Shown here in pieces: positions 56,177 to 64,000 of a stretch of 64,000 nucleotides of DNA. Position 1 is the stretch's first letter. The number at the start of each line of letters is the position of its first letter. The notes below the pieces were generated by a model. The model had not been told where the DNA came from, searched no databases, and saw only the letters and a list, made by a program, of their open reading frames with translations. A program made the translations under genes and the position numbers. The stretch lies in assembly GCF_007828835.1 (NCBI RefSeq), contig NZ_VIVL01000006.1:186001-250000 (forward strand). The letters are read 5' to 3'. Origin of the DNA: Variovorax beijingensis (GTDB lineage: Bacteria > Pseudomonadota > Gammaproteobacteria > Burkholderiales > Burkholderiaceae_C).

Positions 56177-57130
56177 TCAACGCCCCCGGTGCCGCTCCAG
56201 CAGCGCCCGCCGCGTGGCCTCGTGCTCGAACTGCGCGAGCCACCATTCGAGCGCGCGGCCCGGACCGCCCGCGCTGCGCACGCGCCAGGCGCAGTGCATG
56301 GTGGCCAGGGGCGGCTGGCGTTCGGTCTTGCGCTCGACCAGGTGGCCGGCCTCGATGTAGGGCCGCGCCATCGGCTCGGGCAGAAAGCCGCCGCCCAGAC
56401 CGTGCAGCTGCGCGTTCAGCTTGGCCTGCATGCTCGGCACCGTGAGCACGTCCTGCCCGCCGACCAGGTTGACCGTCATGCTCGGCCCGCTGCGCACCGA
56501 GTCGGCCGCCGCCACCGCGCGATGCTGGCGCAGCACCGCATCGGTCAAGGGCTCGGGCAGGCGCGCGAGCGGATGGTGCGGCGCCACGGCATAGACAAAA
56601 CACAGCTCGCCGATCGGCCGGCTGCGGATGCCGGTGGCGGTGAAGGCCAGGCTCGCGGCATCGAGCACGGCGCCGATGGCCAGGTCGGCCTCGCCGCTGG
56701 TCAATGCCTCGATGGTGCCCAGCAGGGTTTCGTCGCGCAGCTTGAGCCGCGTCGGCGGATCGAGCGCGAAGAAGGCGGTGGCCAGGTCGAGCAGCGGATC
56801 GCGCGCGATCACGCTGTCGACCGCGATGGTGAGCATCGGCTCCCAGCCGGTGGCCACGCGCTTGACGCGGTTGGCCACCGCGTCGATCTCGCCCAGCAGC
56901 CGCGCCGCCTCGCGCAGCAGCTCGGCGCCGGCCTCGGTGATGCGGGCCTGGCGCGCGCTGCGGTCGAACAGCAGCACGTCGAGCGCGTCCTCGATCTGGC
57001 GCACGCGGTAGCTGAGCGCGCTGGGCACCAGATTGAGCTCGCGCGCCGCGCCGGCAAAGCTGCCGGTGGCGGCCACCGTCTGCAGCATGGCGAGCGCGTC
57101 GGGGGTCAGTACGTCTCTGGCGCTGGGCAT
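56177..57130 (-). CDS. LysR family transcriptional regulator
   Basis: 317 residues. HTH in residues 8-60: ATGSFAGAARELNLVPSALSYRVRQIEDAL, and a LysR ligand-binding domain. AGGAG lies six bases before ATG 57130; a longer open frame upstream runs through the divergent spacer and lacks support. The gene is divergent from the first pirin gene, so it is probably its regulator. The C-terminal effector region has no clear ligand clue. Confidence 0.88.
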   Translation of the reverse strand: MPSARDVLTPDALAMLQTVAATGSFAGAARELNLVPSALSYRVRQIEDALDVLLFDRSARQARITEAGAELLREAARLLGEIDAVANRVKRVATGWEPMLTIAVDSVIARDPLLDLATAFFALDPPTRLKLRDETLLGTIEALTSGEADLAIGAVLDAASLAFTATGIRSRPIGELCFVYAVAPHHPLARLPEPLTDAVLRQHRAVAAADSVRSGPSMTVNLVGGQDVLTVPSMQAKLNAQLHGLGGGFLPEPMARPYIEAGHLVERKTERQPPLATMHCAWRVRSAGGPGRALEWWLAQFEHEATRRALLERHRGR

Positions 57131-57143
57131 CTCGGCTCCTGTC

Positions 57144-57174
57144 GATCGACCGATCGATTGATCAAAAAATTTGA
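57144..57174. promoter_or_regulatory. repeated GATC plus A/T palindrome in the LysR/pirin spacer
   Basis: GATC occurs three times at 8-base steps (57144, 57152, 57160), and TCAAAAAATTTGA (57162-57174) is a palindrome with 5-base arms. LysR regulators often bind T-N11-A palindromes of this kind near divergent promoters, and the 177-base spacer separates a LysR gene from a pirin gene. The arrangement is seen; binding is inferred. Confidence 0.45.
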
Positions 57175-57307
57175 ATGATGCCATCAAAACCCGGCGCTTT
57201 TGCTGCGGGGGTGCGGGCCTAAAGTTCTTCACATCCGCTGCGCATCCGGCGCGGCATACGAAGAAGGCCCGAACGTCCCCACGGGGCAGGGCCGAAGGAG
57301 TTTGACG

Positions 57308-58009
57308 ATGTTGCAAGTCCGTAAATCACAGGAACGCGGTTATGCCGACCATGGCTGGCTGCGCTCGTTCCACAGCTTTTCCTTTGCCGGCTACTACGAC
57401 CCGGCCCACATGGGTTTCGGCAACCTGCGGGTGATCAACGAAGACCGCGTGGCCGCGGGCGCCGGCTTCGGCACCCATGGCCACAAGGACATGGAGATCA
57501 TCAGCTACGTGCTCTCGGGTGAACTGGCGCACAAGGACAGCATGGGCAACGTGGAATCCATCCCGCCGGGCGACGTGCAGCGCATGAGCGCCGGGCGCGG
57601 CGTGATGCACAGCGAGTTCAACCACAAGGCAGACGAGACCACGCACTTCCTCCAGATCTGGATCGAGCCGAACGTGCGCGGCATTGCGCCCGGCTACGAG
57701 CAGAAGAAGTTCAGCGACGCCGAGAAGCGCGGCAAGCTGCGCCTGGTGGCCTCGCCCGACGGCGCTGACGGCTCGGTGACGGTGCATGCCGATGCGCGCC
57801 TGTTCGCCGGGCTGCTCGACGGCGACGAGAAGGCCAGCCTGGCGCTCGACCCCCAGCGCAAGAGCTACGTGCACCTGGTGCGCGGCGAGCTCGAAGTGAA
57901 TGGCCAGAAGCTCGCTGGCGGCGACGCCGCGATGCTCGAAGGCGAAACGCAGCTCACGCTCGGCGCCGGCAAGGATGCCGAAGTGCTGGTGTTCGACCTG
58001 GCGGCATGA
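57308..58009 (+). CDS. pirin family protein (first copy)
   Basis: 233 residues. Bicupin metal protein of the YhhW/pirin type; some members act as quercetin 2,3-dioxygenase, others as regulators. The N-terminal cupin contains HGHKDMEIISYVLSGELAHKDSMG with the His and Glu ligands, near residues 57-80. GAAGGAG just before ATG 57308 supports this start. It is divergent from a LysR gene and followed by a hairpin terminator, then the DoxX gene. A second pirin gene lies 1.1 kb downstream. Confidence 0.9.
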   Translation: MLQVRKSQERGYADHGWLRSFHSFSFAGYYDPAHMGFGNLRVINEDRVAAGAGFGTHGHKDMEIISYVLSGELAHKDSMGNVESIPPGDVQRMSAGRGVMHSEFNHKADETTHFLQIWIEPNVRGIAPGYEQKKFSDAEKRGKLRLVASPDGADGSVTVHADARLFAGLLDGDEKASLALDPQRKSYVHLVRGELEVNGQKLAGGDAAMLEGETQLTLGAGKDAEVLVFDLAA

Positions 58010-58014
58010 TCCTG

Positions 58015-58052
58015 GGCCGGGCGCATGCCGCCCGGCCTTCTTTTCCTTTTTC
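58015..58052 (+). terminator. terminator-like hairpin after the first pirin gene
   Basis: GGCCGGGCG (58015-58023) pairs perfectly with CGCCCGGCC (58029-58037) around a 5-base loop. A T-rich, C-interrupted tail follows. The stem is strong but the tail is not a clean T run. It could reduce rather than stop transcription into the DoxX gene. Confidence 0.75.
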
Positions 58053-58093
58053 CTGTTCCTTTCCAATTTCAACAACCCGAGGAGTTTTCACAC

Positions 58094-58513
58094 ATGGCAA
58101 CCACAACCAACACCCCCAATGCAGCCCAGGACACGCTGGCGCTGGCCGGCCGCATCCTGATCGCGTACCTGTTCATCCCGGCCGGCATCGGCAAGCTCAT
58201 GGGCTTTGCGGGCACCGTGGGTTACATCAACTCGGTGGGCCTGCCGCTGCCGGAAGTGGGCGCCGCGATCGCCATCCTGGTCGAGCTCGTCCTCGGCATT
58301 GCGCTGCTGGTGGGCTTCAAGACCCGCTGGACCGCCATTGCGATGGCGATCTTCACCGTGGCCACCGCGCTGTTCTTCCACAAGTACTGGGCCGTGCCCG
58401 ACGCGATGAAGATGATGCAGCAGATCAACTTCAACAAGAACATCGCCATCGCAGGCGGTTTGCTCGCCTTCGCCGCCTTCGGCCCCGGCCGCTTCAGCAT
58501 CGACAAGCGCTGA
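58094..58513 (+). CDS. DoxX family membrane protein
   Basis: 139 residues with four hydrophobic segments. The DoxX family is typical of small membrane proteins linked to thiosulfate:quinone oxidoreductase or to redox protection. Family-typical features: RILIAYLFIPAGIGKLMGFAG near residues 20-40, and FHKYW near 100. GAGGAG before ATG 58094. It is followed closely by the flavodoxin-like gene, so the two probably act together in redox homeostasis. Confidence 0.85.
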   Translation: MATTTNTPNAAQDTLALAGRILIAYLFIPAGIGKLMGFAGTVGYINSVGLPLPEVGAAIAILVELVLGIALLVGFKTRWTAIAMAIFTVATALFFHKYWAVPDAMKMMQQINFNKNIAIAGGLLAFAAFGPGRFSIDKR

Positions 58514-58544
58514 TTCCACAACCCGAACAAAGGAGTCCCTGAAC

Positions 58545-59096
58545 ATGGCAAACATCGTTGTCGTCTTCCATTCCGGCTACGGCCATACCCAGCGCGTGGC
58601 GCAAGCCGTGGCCGATGGCGCGGACGCGCAGCTGCTCGCCATCGACGCCGATGGCAACCTGCCTGAAGGCGGCTGGGAGACGCTGGCCGCGGCCGACGCG
58701 ATCATCTTCGGCTCGCCGACCTACATGGGCGGCGTGAGCTGGCAGTTCAAGAAATTCGCCGATGCCTCGTCGAAGGTCTGGTTCACGCAGGGCTGGAAGG
58801 ACAAGCTCTTCGCGGGCTTCACCAACAGCGCCACCATGAACGGCGACAAGGTCGCGACCATCGCCTACCTGTGGACGCTCGCGATGCAGCACAGCGGCCT
58901 CTGGGTCAGCATGGGCATCCTGCCGACCAACAACAAGGCGGCCACGCGCGATTCGATGAACTACGTGGGCGGCTACGGCGGCTTGCTGACGCAGTCGCCT
59001 TCGGATGCAAGCCCGGCCGAGATGTTCAAGGGCGACTTCGACACAGCAAGGGCATTCGGCGAGCGTATTGCCACAGTGGCAAGATCACGCGGATAA
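58545..59096 (+). CDS. flavodoxin-fold NAD(P)H oxidoreductase (WrbA-like)
   Basis: 183 residues. FMN-binding flavodoxin fold: the phosphate loop HSGYGHTQRVAQ near residues 8-19, FGSPTYMGG near 64, and the C-terminal TARAFGERIA. Such proteins reduce quinones with NAD(P)H by two electrons. It lies 31 bases after the DoxX gene and 25 bases before the second pirin gene, so it belongs to a four-gene redox set. AAAGGAG precedes its ATG. Confidence 0.88.
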   Translation: MANIVVVFHSGYGHTQRVAQAVADGADAQLLAIDADGNLPEGGWETLAAADAIIFGSPTYMGGVSWQFKKFADASSKVWFTQGWKDKLFAGFTNSATMNGDKVATIAYLWTLAMQHSGLWVSMGILPTNNKAATRDSMNYVGGYGGLLTQSPSDASPAEMFKGDFDTARAFGERIATVARSRG

Positions 59097-59121
59097 AACC
59101 CAGCCACCCACGGAGCCCCCG

Positions 59122-60045
59122 ATGACCGATACCACCGCCCAGACCCAATTGCTTCAACCGCACGACAAGGACCTCGGCGGCGGCTTCAAGGTGCGGCGCC
59201 TGCTGCCGGCGGCGCAGCGCCGTTCGGTCGGGCCCTTCGTTTTCTTCGACCACTTCGGCCCGGCCACCGAGCAGCCCGGCACGGAGCACGACGTACGGCC
59301 GCACCCGCACATCGGCCTGTCCACGGTCACCTATCTTTTCGAGGGCGCGATGATGCATCGCGACAGCCTCGGCAGCGTGCAGGAGATCCTGCCCGGCGCC
59401 ATCAACTGGATGACCGCGGGGCGCGGCATCGTGCACTCCGAGCGCAAGCCCGAGCGCCTGAAGGCCGACACCTACGTGAACCACGGGCTGCAGCTCTGGG
59501 CTGCGTTGCCGCGGGCGCATGAAGAAGCCGAGCCGAGCTTCGAGCACACGCCGGCCAGTGCCATTCCCGAGGTGGTGGAGCAGGGCGTGACGGTGCGCGT
59601 GCTGGTGGGCGAGGCCTTTGGCGCGCGTTCGCCTGTGAAGACACTGTCGCAGACGATCTATCTCGACATCGCATTGCCCGCGGGCGGCCGCTTCGAGCTG
59701 CCCGCGCTGGCGCCCGAACTGGCCGTCTACGTCGTCGATGCCGATGCGCGCGTCGATGGCGAATCGATCCCCGCGCACACCATGGCTGTTCTGCCCGATG
59801 GCCAGGGCGCGGTGCTGACTTGCGACACCGCCGCGCGCCTGATGGTGATCGGCGGCGAGCCGCTCGACGGCCCGCGCTACATCACCTGGAACTTCGTCTC
59901 GAGCCGGCGCGAGCGCATCCTCGAAGCCGGCGCCGACTGGGCTGCGCAGCGCATGGGCCATGTGCCTGGCGAGACCGAATTCATTCCGCTGCCGGGCAAG
60001 CCTTTCGGCGTGCGCGAGCCGGACGTAGGCACGACGCCGGTCTGA
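59122..60045 (+). CDS. pirin family protein (second copy)
   Basis: 307 residues, about 75 longer than the first copy and of the full-length pirin type. The N-terminal cupin has RPHPHIGLSTVTYLFEGAMMHRDSLGS (by position about residues 57-83) with the His pair and downstream Glu. A C-terminal cupin domain follows (YVVDADARV, GEPLDGPRY). The two pirins of this set differ clearly in length and sequence, so they are not a recent duplication. The end is convergent with trhO. Confidence 0.9.
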   Translation: MTDTTAQTQLLQPHDKDLGGGFKVRRLLPAAQRRSVGPFVFFDHFGPATEQPGTEHDVRPHPHIGLSTVTYLFEGAMMHRDSLGSVQEILPGAINWMTAGRGIVHSERKPERLKADTYVNHGLQLWAALPRAHEEAEPSFEHTPASAIPEVVEQGVTVRVLVGEAFGARSPVKTLSQTIYLDIALPAGGRFELPALAPELAVYVVDADARVDGESIPAHTMAVLPDGQGAVLTCDTAARLMVIGGEPLDGPRYITWNFVSSRRERILEAGADWAAQRMGHVPGETEFIPLPGKPFGVREPDVGTTPV

Positions 60046-60076
60046 TCTCCGGAGCGCGCGGCCGGTAACCCGCCGG

Positions 60077-60868
60077 CTATTTCTTCAGGCCGCGACCGAG
60101 GTCGATGTCTTCCGACGCACGCGCGCTGGCATCGGCCGCACGCGCGCTCAGGTCGGGCGCCAGCGCGCGCCGGCCGTCGAACACGAAACAGTCGCCGTGG
60201 TAGTGCGCGCCGCCGACTTCTTCGAAATATTTCAGGATGCCGCCTTCGAGCTGCAGCACGTTCTCGACGCCTTCCTCGCGCATCAGGATCGCGGCCTTCT
60301 CGCAGCGGATGCCGCCGGTGCAGAAGCTCACCACGGTCTTGCCAGCGAAATCGGCGCGGTGCTGTTTCAGCGCGGGCGGGAATTCGGTGAACTTGGTGAT
60401 GCGCCAGTCGATCGCGCCGTCGAAGGTGCCTTCGTCGACCTCGAAGTCGTTGCGCGTGTCGAGCAGCGCGATCTCCCGGCCCTGGTCGTCGTGGCCCTGG
60501 TCGAGCCAGCGCTTGAGCGTGGGCGCGTCCACGCCGGGCGCCCGGCCTGCCGCCGGCTGGATGGCCGGATGGTCCATGCGGATGATCTCGCGCTTGAGTT
60601 TCACCAGCATGCGGCGGAAGGGCTGCGCGGCGGACCAGCTTTCCTTGGTTTCGAGGTCGGCGAAGCGCGCGTCGCAGCGCAGGCTGGCCACGAAGCTGCG
60701 GATGGCATCAGGCAGCCCCGCCAGGAACAGGTTGATGCCCTCGGGCGCCAGCAGGATGGTGCCCATGAGGCCCAGGGCCTGGGCGCGCCCGCGCAGCTCT
60801 TCGCGCAGCATGGGGCTGTCGTCTATGGCCACGAATTTGTAGGCCGCGATATTCAAAATCTCTTGCAC
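60077..60868 (-). CDS. trhO: tRNA uridine(34) hydroxylase, rhodanese-like
   Basis: 263 residues from the GTG at 60868. Catalyses O2-dependent 5-hydroxylation of uridine 34 in tRNA. The catalytic Cys lies in [12 protein letters not shown], within a C-terminal rhodanese domain; the N-terminal half has the YceA-type extension ending near residue 100. A GTG ten codons upstream (60898) is possible but the family normally starts at the chosen residue ([11 protein letters not shown]). It diverges from dnaE; TACAAT on the minus strand lies only a few bases before the GTG, so the mRNA may be almost leaderless. Confidence 0.9.
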   Translation of the reverse strand: MQEILNIAAYKFVAIDDSPMLREELRGRAQALGLMGTILLAPEGINLFLAGLPDAIRSFVASLRCDARFADLETKESWSAAQPFRRMLVKLKREIIRMDHPAIQPAAGRAPGVDAPTLKRWLDQGHDDQGREIALLDTRNDFEVDEGTFDGAIDWRITKFTEFPPALKQHRADFAGKTVVSFCTGGIRCEKAAILMREEGVENVLQLEGGILKYFEEVGGAHYHGDCFVFDGRRALAPDLSARAADASARASEDIDLGRGLKK

Positions 60869-60929
60869 GGGGCGTAATTGTAGGGATCGCCACCCCACAT
60901 CGTGGAGTGCGGCTTTCTACAATGGAAGG

Positions 60930-63900
60930 ATGTTTGTTCACCTGCGCCTGCACACCGAGTTTTCCGTCGTCGACGGCACCAACCGCATCGACGAAGTCGT
61001 CAAGGCCGCCGCTGCCGACAAGCAGCCCGCACTGGCCATCACCGACCTGAACAACCTGTTCGGGGCGGTCAAGTTCTACAAGCAGGGGCGCGGCAAGGGC
61101 GTCAAGCCCGTCATCGGCGCTGAAATCTTCATCGAGGGGCTGGGCAAGGAGCCCGGGGTGCTCACCCGCATCGTGCTGCTGGTGCAGAACATGGAAGGCT
61201 ACCTGCACCTGTCCGAGCTGCTGGCGCGCGCCTGGACGCAGAACGTGGGCCGCGGCCAGTCGCAGGCGGCCTGCAAGCTCGAATGGCTCCAGGAGCTGCA
61301 GGGCGGGCTGATCGCGCTGTCGGGCGCGCAGGCCGGCCCGCTGGGTGCGCCGCTGCTGCAGGGGCAGGAAGAACGCGCCGCCGAGCTGGCGCTGCAGCTG
61401 GCGGGGATGTTCCCGCACCGCTTCTACATCGAACTGCAGCGCGCGGGCCGCCCCGACGACGAGCCGCACGTGATCGCCGCCGTGAAGCTCGCGGCCCGGC
61501 TGCGCCTGCCGGTGGTCGCGACGCATCCGGTGCAGTTTGCCGAACGCCAGGACTACGAGGCGCACGAGGCGCGCGTCTGCATCTCGGAAGGCGAAATCCT
61601 GGGCAACCCCCGCCGCGTGCGCAAGTTCACCGAGGAGCAGTACTTCAAGTCGAGCGCCGAAATGGAGGCGCTCTTTGCCGACGTGCCGAGCGCGCTGGCC
61701 AACACGGTCGAGATCGCCAAGCGCTGCAACCTCACGCTGGTGCTCGGCAAGCCGCAGCTGCCCGACTTTCCGACGCCCTTCATCAGCGAAGGCGTGCGCA
61801 TGCCGATCGACGAGTTCTTCCGCCAGGAGTCGTTCGTGGGCCTGGAAGAACGCCTGGCGCACCTCTACCCCGACGTCGCCAAGCGCGATGCCGAGCGGCC
61901 GCGCTATGTGGAGCGGCTGGAGTTCGAGATCAACACGATCCTGAACATGGGCTTCCCGGGCTACTTCCTGATCGTGGGCGACTTCATCAAGTGGGCCAAG
62001 AACAACGGCTGTCCGGTGGGCCCGGGCCGGGGCTCGGGCGCGGGCTCGCTGGTGGCCTACGCGCTGAAGATCACCGACCTCGATCCGCTCGAATACAAGC
62101 TGCTGTTCGAACGCTTCTTGAACCCCGAGCGCGTCTCGATGCCCGACTTCGACATCGACTTCTGCCAGGGCAACCGCGACCGCGTGATCGACTACGTCAA
62201 GGACAAGTACGGCCGCGATGCCGTGAGCCAGATCGCCACCTTCGGAACCATGGCCGCGCGCGCCGCCATCCGCGACGTGGGCCGTGTGCTCGACATGAGC
62301 TACATGTTCTGCGACGGCATCAGCAAGCTCATTCCCAACAAGCCCGGCCAGCCCGTCACCATTCAATATCCGCCCAACCCCAAGGTGGAAGGCGACAAGA
62401 ACAACTACGCCATCGAGATGGAGCCGCAGCTCGCGGCGCGCATCGAGAAGGAAGAAGAAGTGCGCATGCTGGTGGAGCTCGCGCAGAAGCTCGAGGGCAT
62501 GACCCGCAACATCGGCATGCACGCGGGCGGCGTGCTGATTGCGCCCGGCAAGCTCACCGACTTCTGCCCGCTCTACCAGCAGCCCGGCAGCGACTCGGCC
62601 GTGAGCCAGTACGACAAGGACGACGTGGAGGCCATCGGCCTCGTGAAGTTCGACTTCCTGGGCCTGGCCACGCTCACCATCCTCGAGATTGCGAAAGAGT
62701 TCATCGTCAAGCGCCATAAGGGCCAGGAGAACTTCGCGTACGAGAACATCAAGCTCGACGACCGCGAGACCTACAAGCTGTTCTCCGAAGGCAAGACGGA
62801 AGCGGTGTTCCAGTTTGAAAGCCGCGGCATGCAGGGCATGCTGAAGGATGCGCGGCCGACGCGCCTGGAGGACCTGATCGCGCTCAATGCGCTGTACCGT
62901 CCGGGTCCGATGGACCTGATCCCGAGCTTCGTGGCGCGCAAGCATGGCCGCGAAGAGGTGGAGTATCCGCACCCGGCCGTGGCCGAGATGCTCTCCGAGA
63001 CCTACGGGATCATGGTCTACCAGGAGCAGGTGATGCAGACCGCGCAGATCCTGGGCGGCTACTCGCTCGGCGGCGCCGATTTGCTGCGCCGCGCCATGGG
63101 CAAGAAAAAGCTCGAGGAGATGGCCGAGCACCGCGAGAAATTCCGTGCGGGTGCGCTCAAGACGCACGGCATTCCCCAGGACAAGGCCGACGAGATCTTC
63201 GACTTGATGGAGAAGTTCGCGGGCTACGGCTTCAACAAGTCGCACGCCGCCGCCTACTCGCTGCTGGCGTACCACACGGGCTGGCTCAAGGTCCACTACA
63301 CGGCCGAGTTCTTCTGCGCCAACATGACCGTGGAAATGGACGACACCGACAAGCTCAAGGTGCTGTTCGAGGACGCGCAGAAGAATTTCGGCATCACCTT
63401 CGAGCCGCCGGACGTGAACCGCGGCAACTACCGTTTCGAACCGGTCACCGACAAGGTGATCCGCTACGGCCTGGGCGCCGTCAAGGGCACGGGCCAGCTC
63501 GCGGTCGAGGCCGTGGTGCGCGCACGGGAGGAGGGCGGCCCGTTCAAGAGCCTGTTCGACTTTTGCGTGCGCATCGACCGCCAGCGCATCAACAAGCGCA
63601 CGGTCGAAGCGCTCATCAAGGCTGGTGCCTTCGATTCGATCCAGCAGAACCGCGCCTCGCTCATTGCCTCGGTCGACCGCGCCTTCGAGTTCGCGGCCGC
63701 CACCGAGGCCAATGCCGCGCAGGTCGACATCTTCGGCGACAGCGAGCACGGTTCGGCCACGCAGGAGCCCGAGCTGGTCGACGCCACTCCCTGGGGCGTG
63801 AAGGAGCGGCTCACCTTCGAGAAGACGGCCGTCGGCTTCTATCTTTCGGGCCACCTGTTCGACGAGGTGGCGCACGAGGTGCGGCGCTTCTGCAAGCGCG

Positions 63901-64000
63901 AGATCGGCGACCTGATGGACACGCGCGAACAGCAGGTGATCGCGGGCATCGTGAGCGATTTCCGCGTGATCAACGGCCAGCGCGGCCGGCTGGCGATCTT
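60930..64000 (+). CDS. dnaE: DNA polymerase III subunit alpha, 3'-truncated by window edge
   Basis: 1023 codons and two bases are present of the usual ~1160. Catalytic subunit of the replicative polymerase. The N-terminal PHP domain starts MFVHLRLHTEFSVVDG. The polymerase active site has the PDFDIDF motif at about residues 405-411, matching Asp401 and Asp403 of E. coli; VGPGRGSGAGSLVAYAL near 362 is a family hallmark. The ATG at 60930 is preceded directly by GGAAGG and, 7 bases earlier, TACAAT resembling a -10 box, so the mRNA may start close to the codon. The last part (tau- and beta-binding region) lies beyond the window. Confidence 0.97.
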   Translation, partial: MFVHLRLHTEFSVVDGTNRIDEVVKAAAADKQPALAITDLNNLFGAVKFYKQGRGKGVKPVIGAEIFIEGLGKEPGVLTRIVLLVQNMEGYLHLSELLARAWTQNVGRGQSQAACKLEWLQELQGGLIALSGAQAGPLGAPLLQGQEERAAELALQLAGMFPHRFYIELQRAGRPDDEPHVIAAVKLAARLRLPVVATHPVQFAERQDYEAHEARVCISEGEILGNPRRVRKFTEEQYFKSSAEMEALFADVPSALANTVEIAKRCNLTLVLGKPQLPDFPTPFISEGVRMPIDEFFRQESFVGLEERLAHLYPDVAKRDAERPRYVERLEFEINTILNMGFPGYFLIVGDFIKWAKNNGCPVGPGRGSGAGSLVAYALKITDLDPLEYKLLFERFLNPERVSMPDFDIDFCQGNRDRVIDYVKDKYGRDAVSQIATFGTMAARAAIRDVGRVLDMSYMFCDGISKLIPNKPGQPVTIQYPPNPKVEGDKNNYAIEMEPQLAARIEKEEEVRMLVELAQKLEGMTRNIGMHAGGVLIAPGKLTDFCPLYQQPGSDSAVSQYDKDDVEAIGLVKFDFLGLATLTILEIAKEFIVKRHKGQENFAYENIKLDDRETYKLFSEGKTEAVFQFESRGMQGMLKDARPTRLEDLIALNALYRPGPMDLIPSFVARKHGREEVEYPHPAVAEMLSETYGIMVYQEQVMQTAQILGGYSLGGADLLRRAMGKKKLEEMAEHREKFRAGALKTHGIPQDKADEIFDLMEKFAGYGFNKSHAAAYSLLAYHTGWLKVHYTAEFFCANMTVEMDDTDKLKVLFEDAQKNFGITFEPPDVNRGNYRFEPVTDKVIRYGLGAVKGTGQLAVEAVVRAREEGGPFKSLFDFCVRIDRQRINKRTVEALIKAGAFDSIQQNRASLIASVDRAFEFAAATEANAAQVDIFGDSEHGSATQEPELVDATPWGVKERLTFEKTAVGFYLSGHLFDEVAHEVRRFCKREIGDLMDTREQQVIAGIVSDFRVINGQRGRLAI

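Noticed and set aside
60708..63875. Open frame of about 1055 codons on the minus strand opposite dnaE
   Set aside because: dnaE is certain from its active-site motifs, and the antisense translation has no family features.

Overview
The window is a high-G+C chromosomal segment with tightly packed genes and short spacers. Gene content points to a betaproteobacterium of the Comamonadaceae, most likely Variovorax or a close relative. The evidence is the abundance of Bug-type (TTT family) solute receptors, a Gram-negative trimeric porin, a DadA/AlaRS/DnaE housekeeping background and the urt-fmd and tcu gene sets. It opens inside alaS and closes inside dnaE, so both ends are cut. No tRNA, rRNA, CRISPR array, insertion sequence or phage gene was seen.

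Region 1 (1-4043) is core: the 3' two thirds of alaS, a ketopantoate-reductase-like gene and dadA. Region 2 (4171-21233) is the most striking part. It holds 17 genes on one strand with no gap above about 53 bases, preceded by a near-consensus sigma-70 promoter and an 18-base palindrome that is a plausible operator for the IclR-type regulator encoded inside the run. The set has uptake parts (two Bug receptors, porin, MFS carrier), ring-activating oxygenases (NicC-like flavin monooxygenase, Rieske oxygenase plus its reductase), a candidate extradiol ring-cleavage enzyme, and lower-pathway enzymes (alpha/beta hydrolase, aldehyde dehydrogenase, two SDRs, a ThDP enzyme, an aspartate-dehydrogenase-like protein and a cupin). 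It reads as a complete aromatic or heteroaromatic acid catabolic operon, but I cannot name the substrate.

Region 3 (21880-30203) is mixed: a lipoprotein M1 aminopeptidase with a small lipoprotein, two solute-binding proteins, an AraC regulator with a DMT exporter, a soluble histidine kinase and a Gly/Ala/Pro/Thr low-complexity exported protein. Region 4 (30242-41721) is a nitrogen module: urtABCDE, formamidase fmdA and fmdB, divergent from a transporter-like (NCS1) hybrid histidine kinase and a LuxR-type response regulator that probably sense a related nitrogen compound. Two long inverted repeats interrupt the urt genes. Region 5 (41869-51948) has a small secreted protein, a GH3 beta-glucosidase, a tricarballylate-type operon (tcuR-tcuA-tcuB plus a Bug receptor), a class II aldolase with a PhnZ-like HD protein, and a divergent Crp/Fnr regulator.

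Region 6 (52067-64000) has a Leu/Ile/Val-type receptor, an operon of a flavin oxidoreductase, gluQ and trmB, a LysR gene divergent from a pirin/DoxX/WrbA-like/pirin redox set, trhO, and dnaE. All family assignments come from reading motifs and gene order by eye; no database search was possible.
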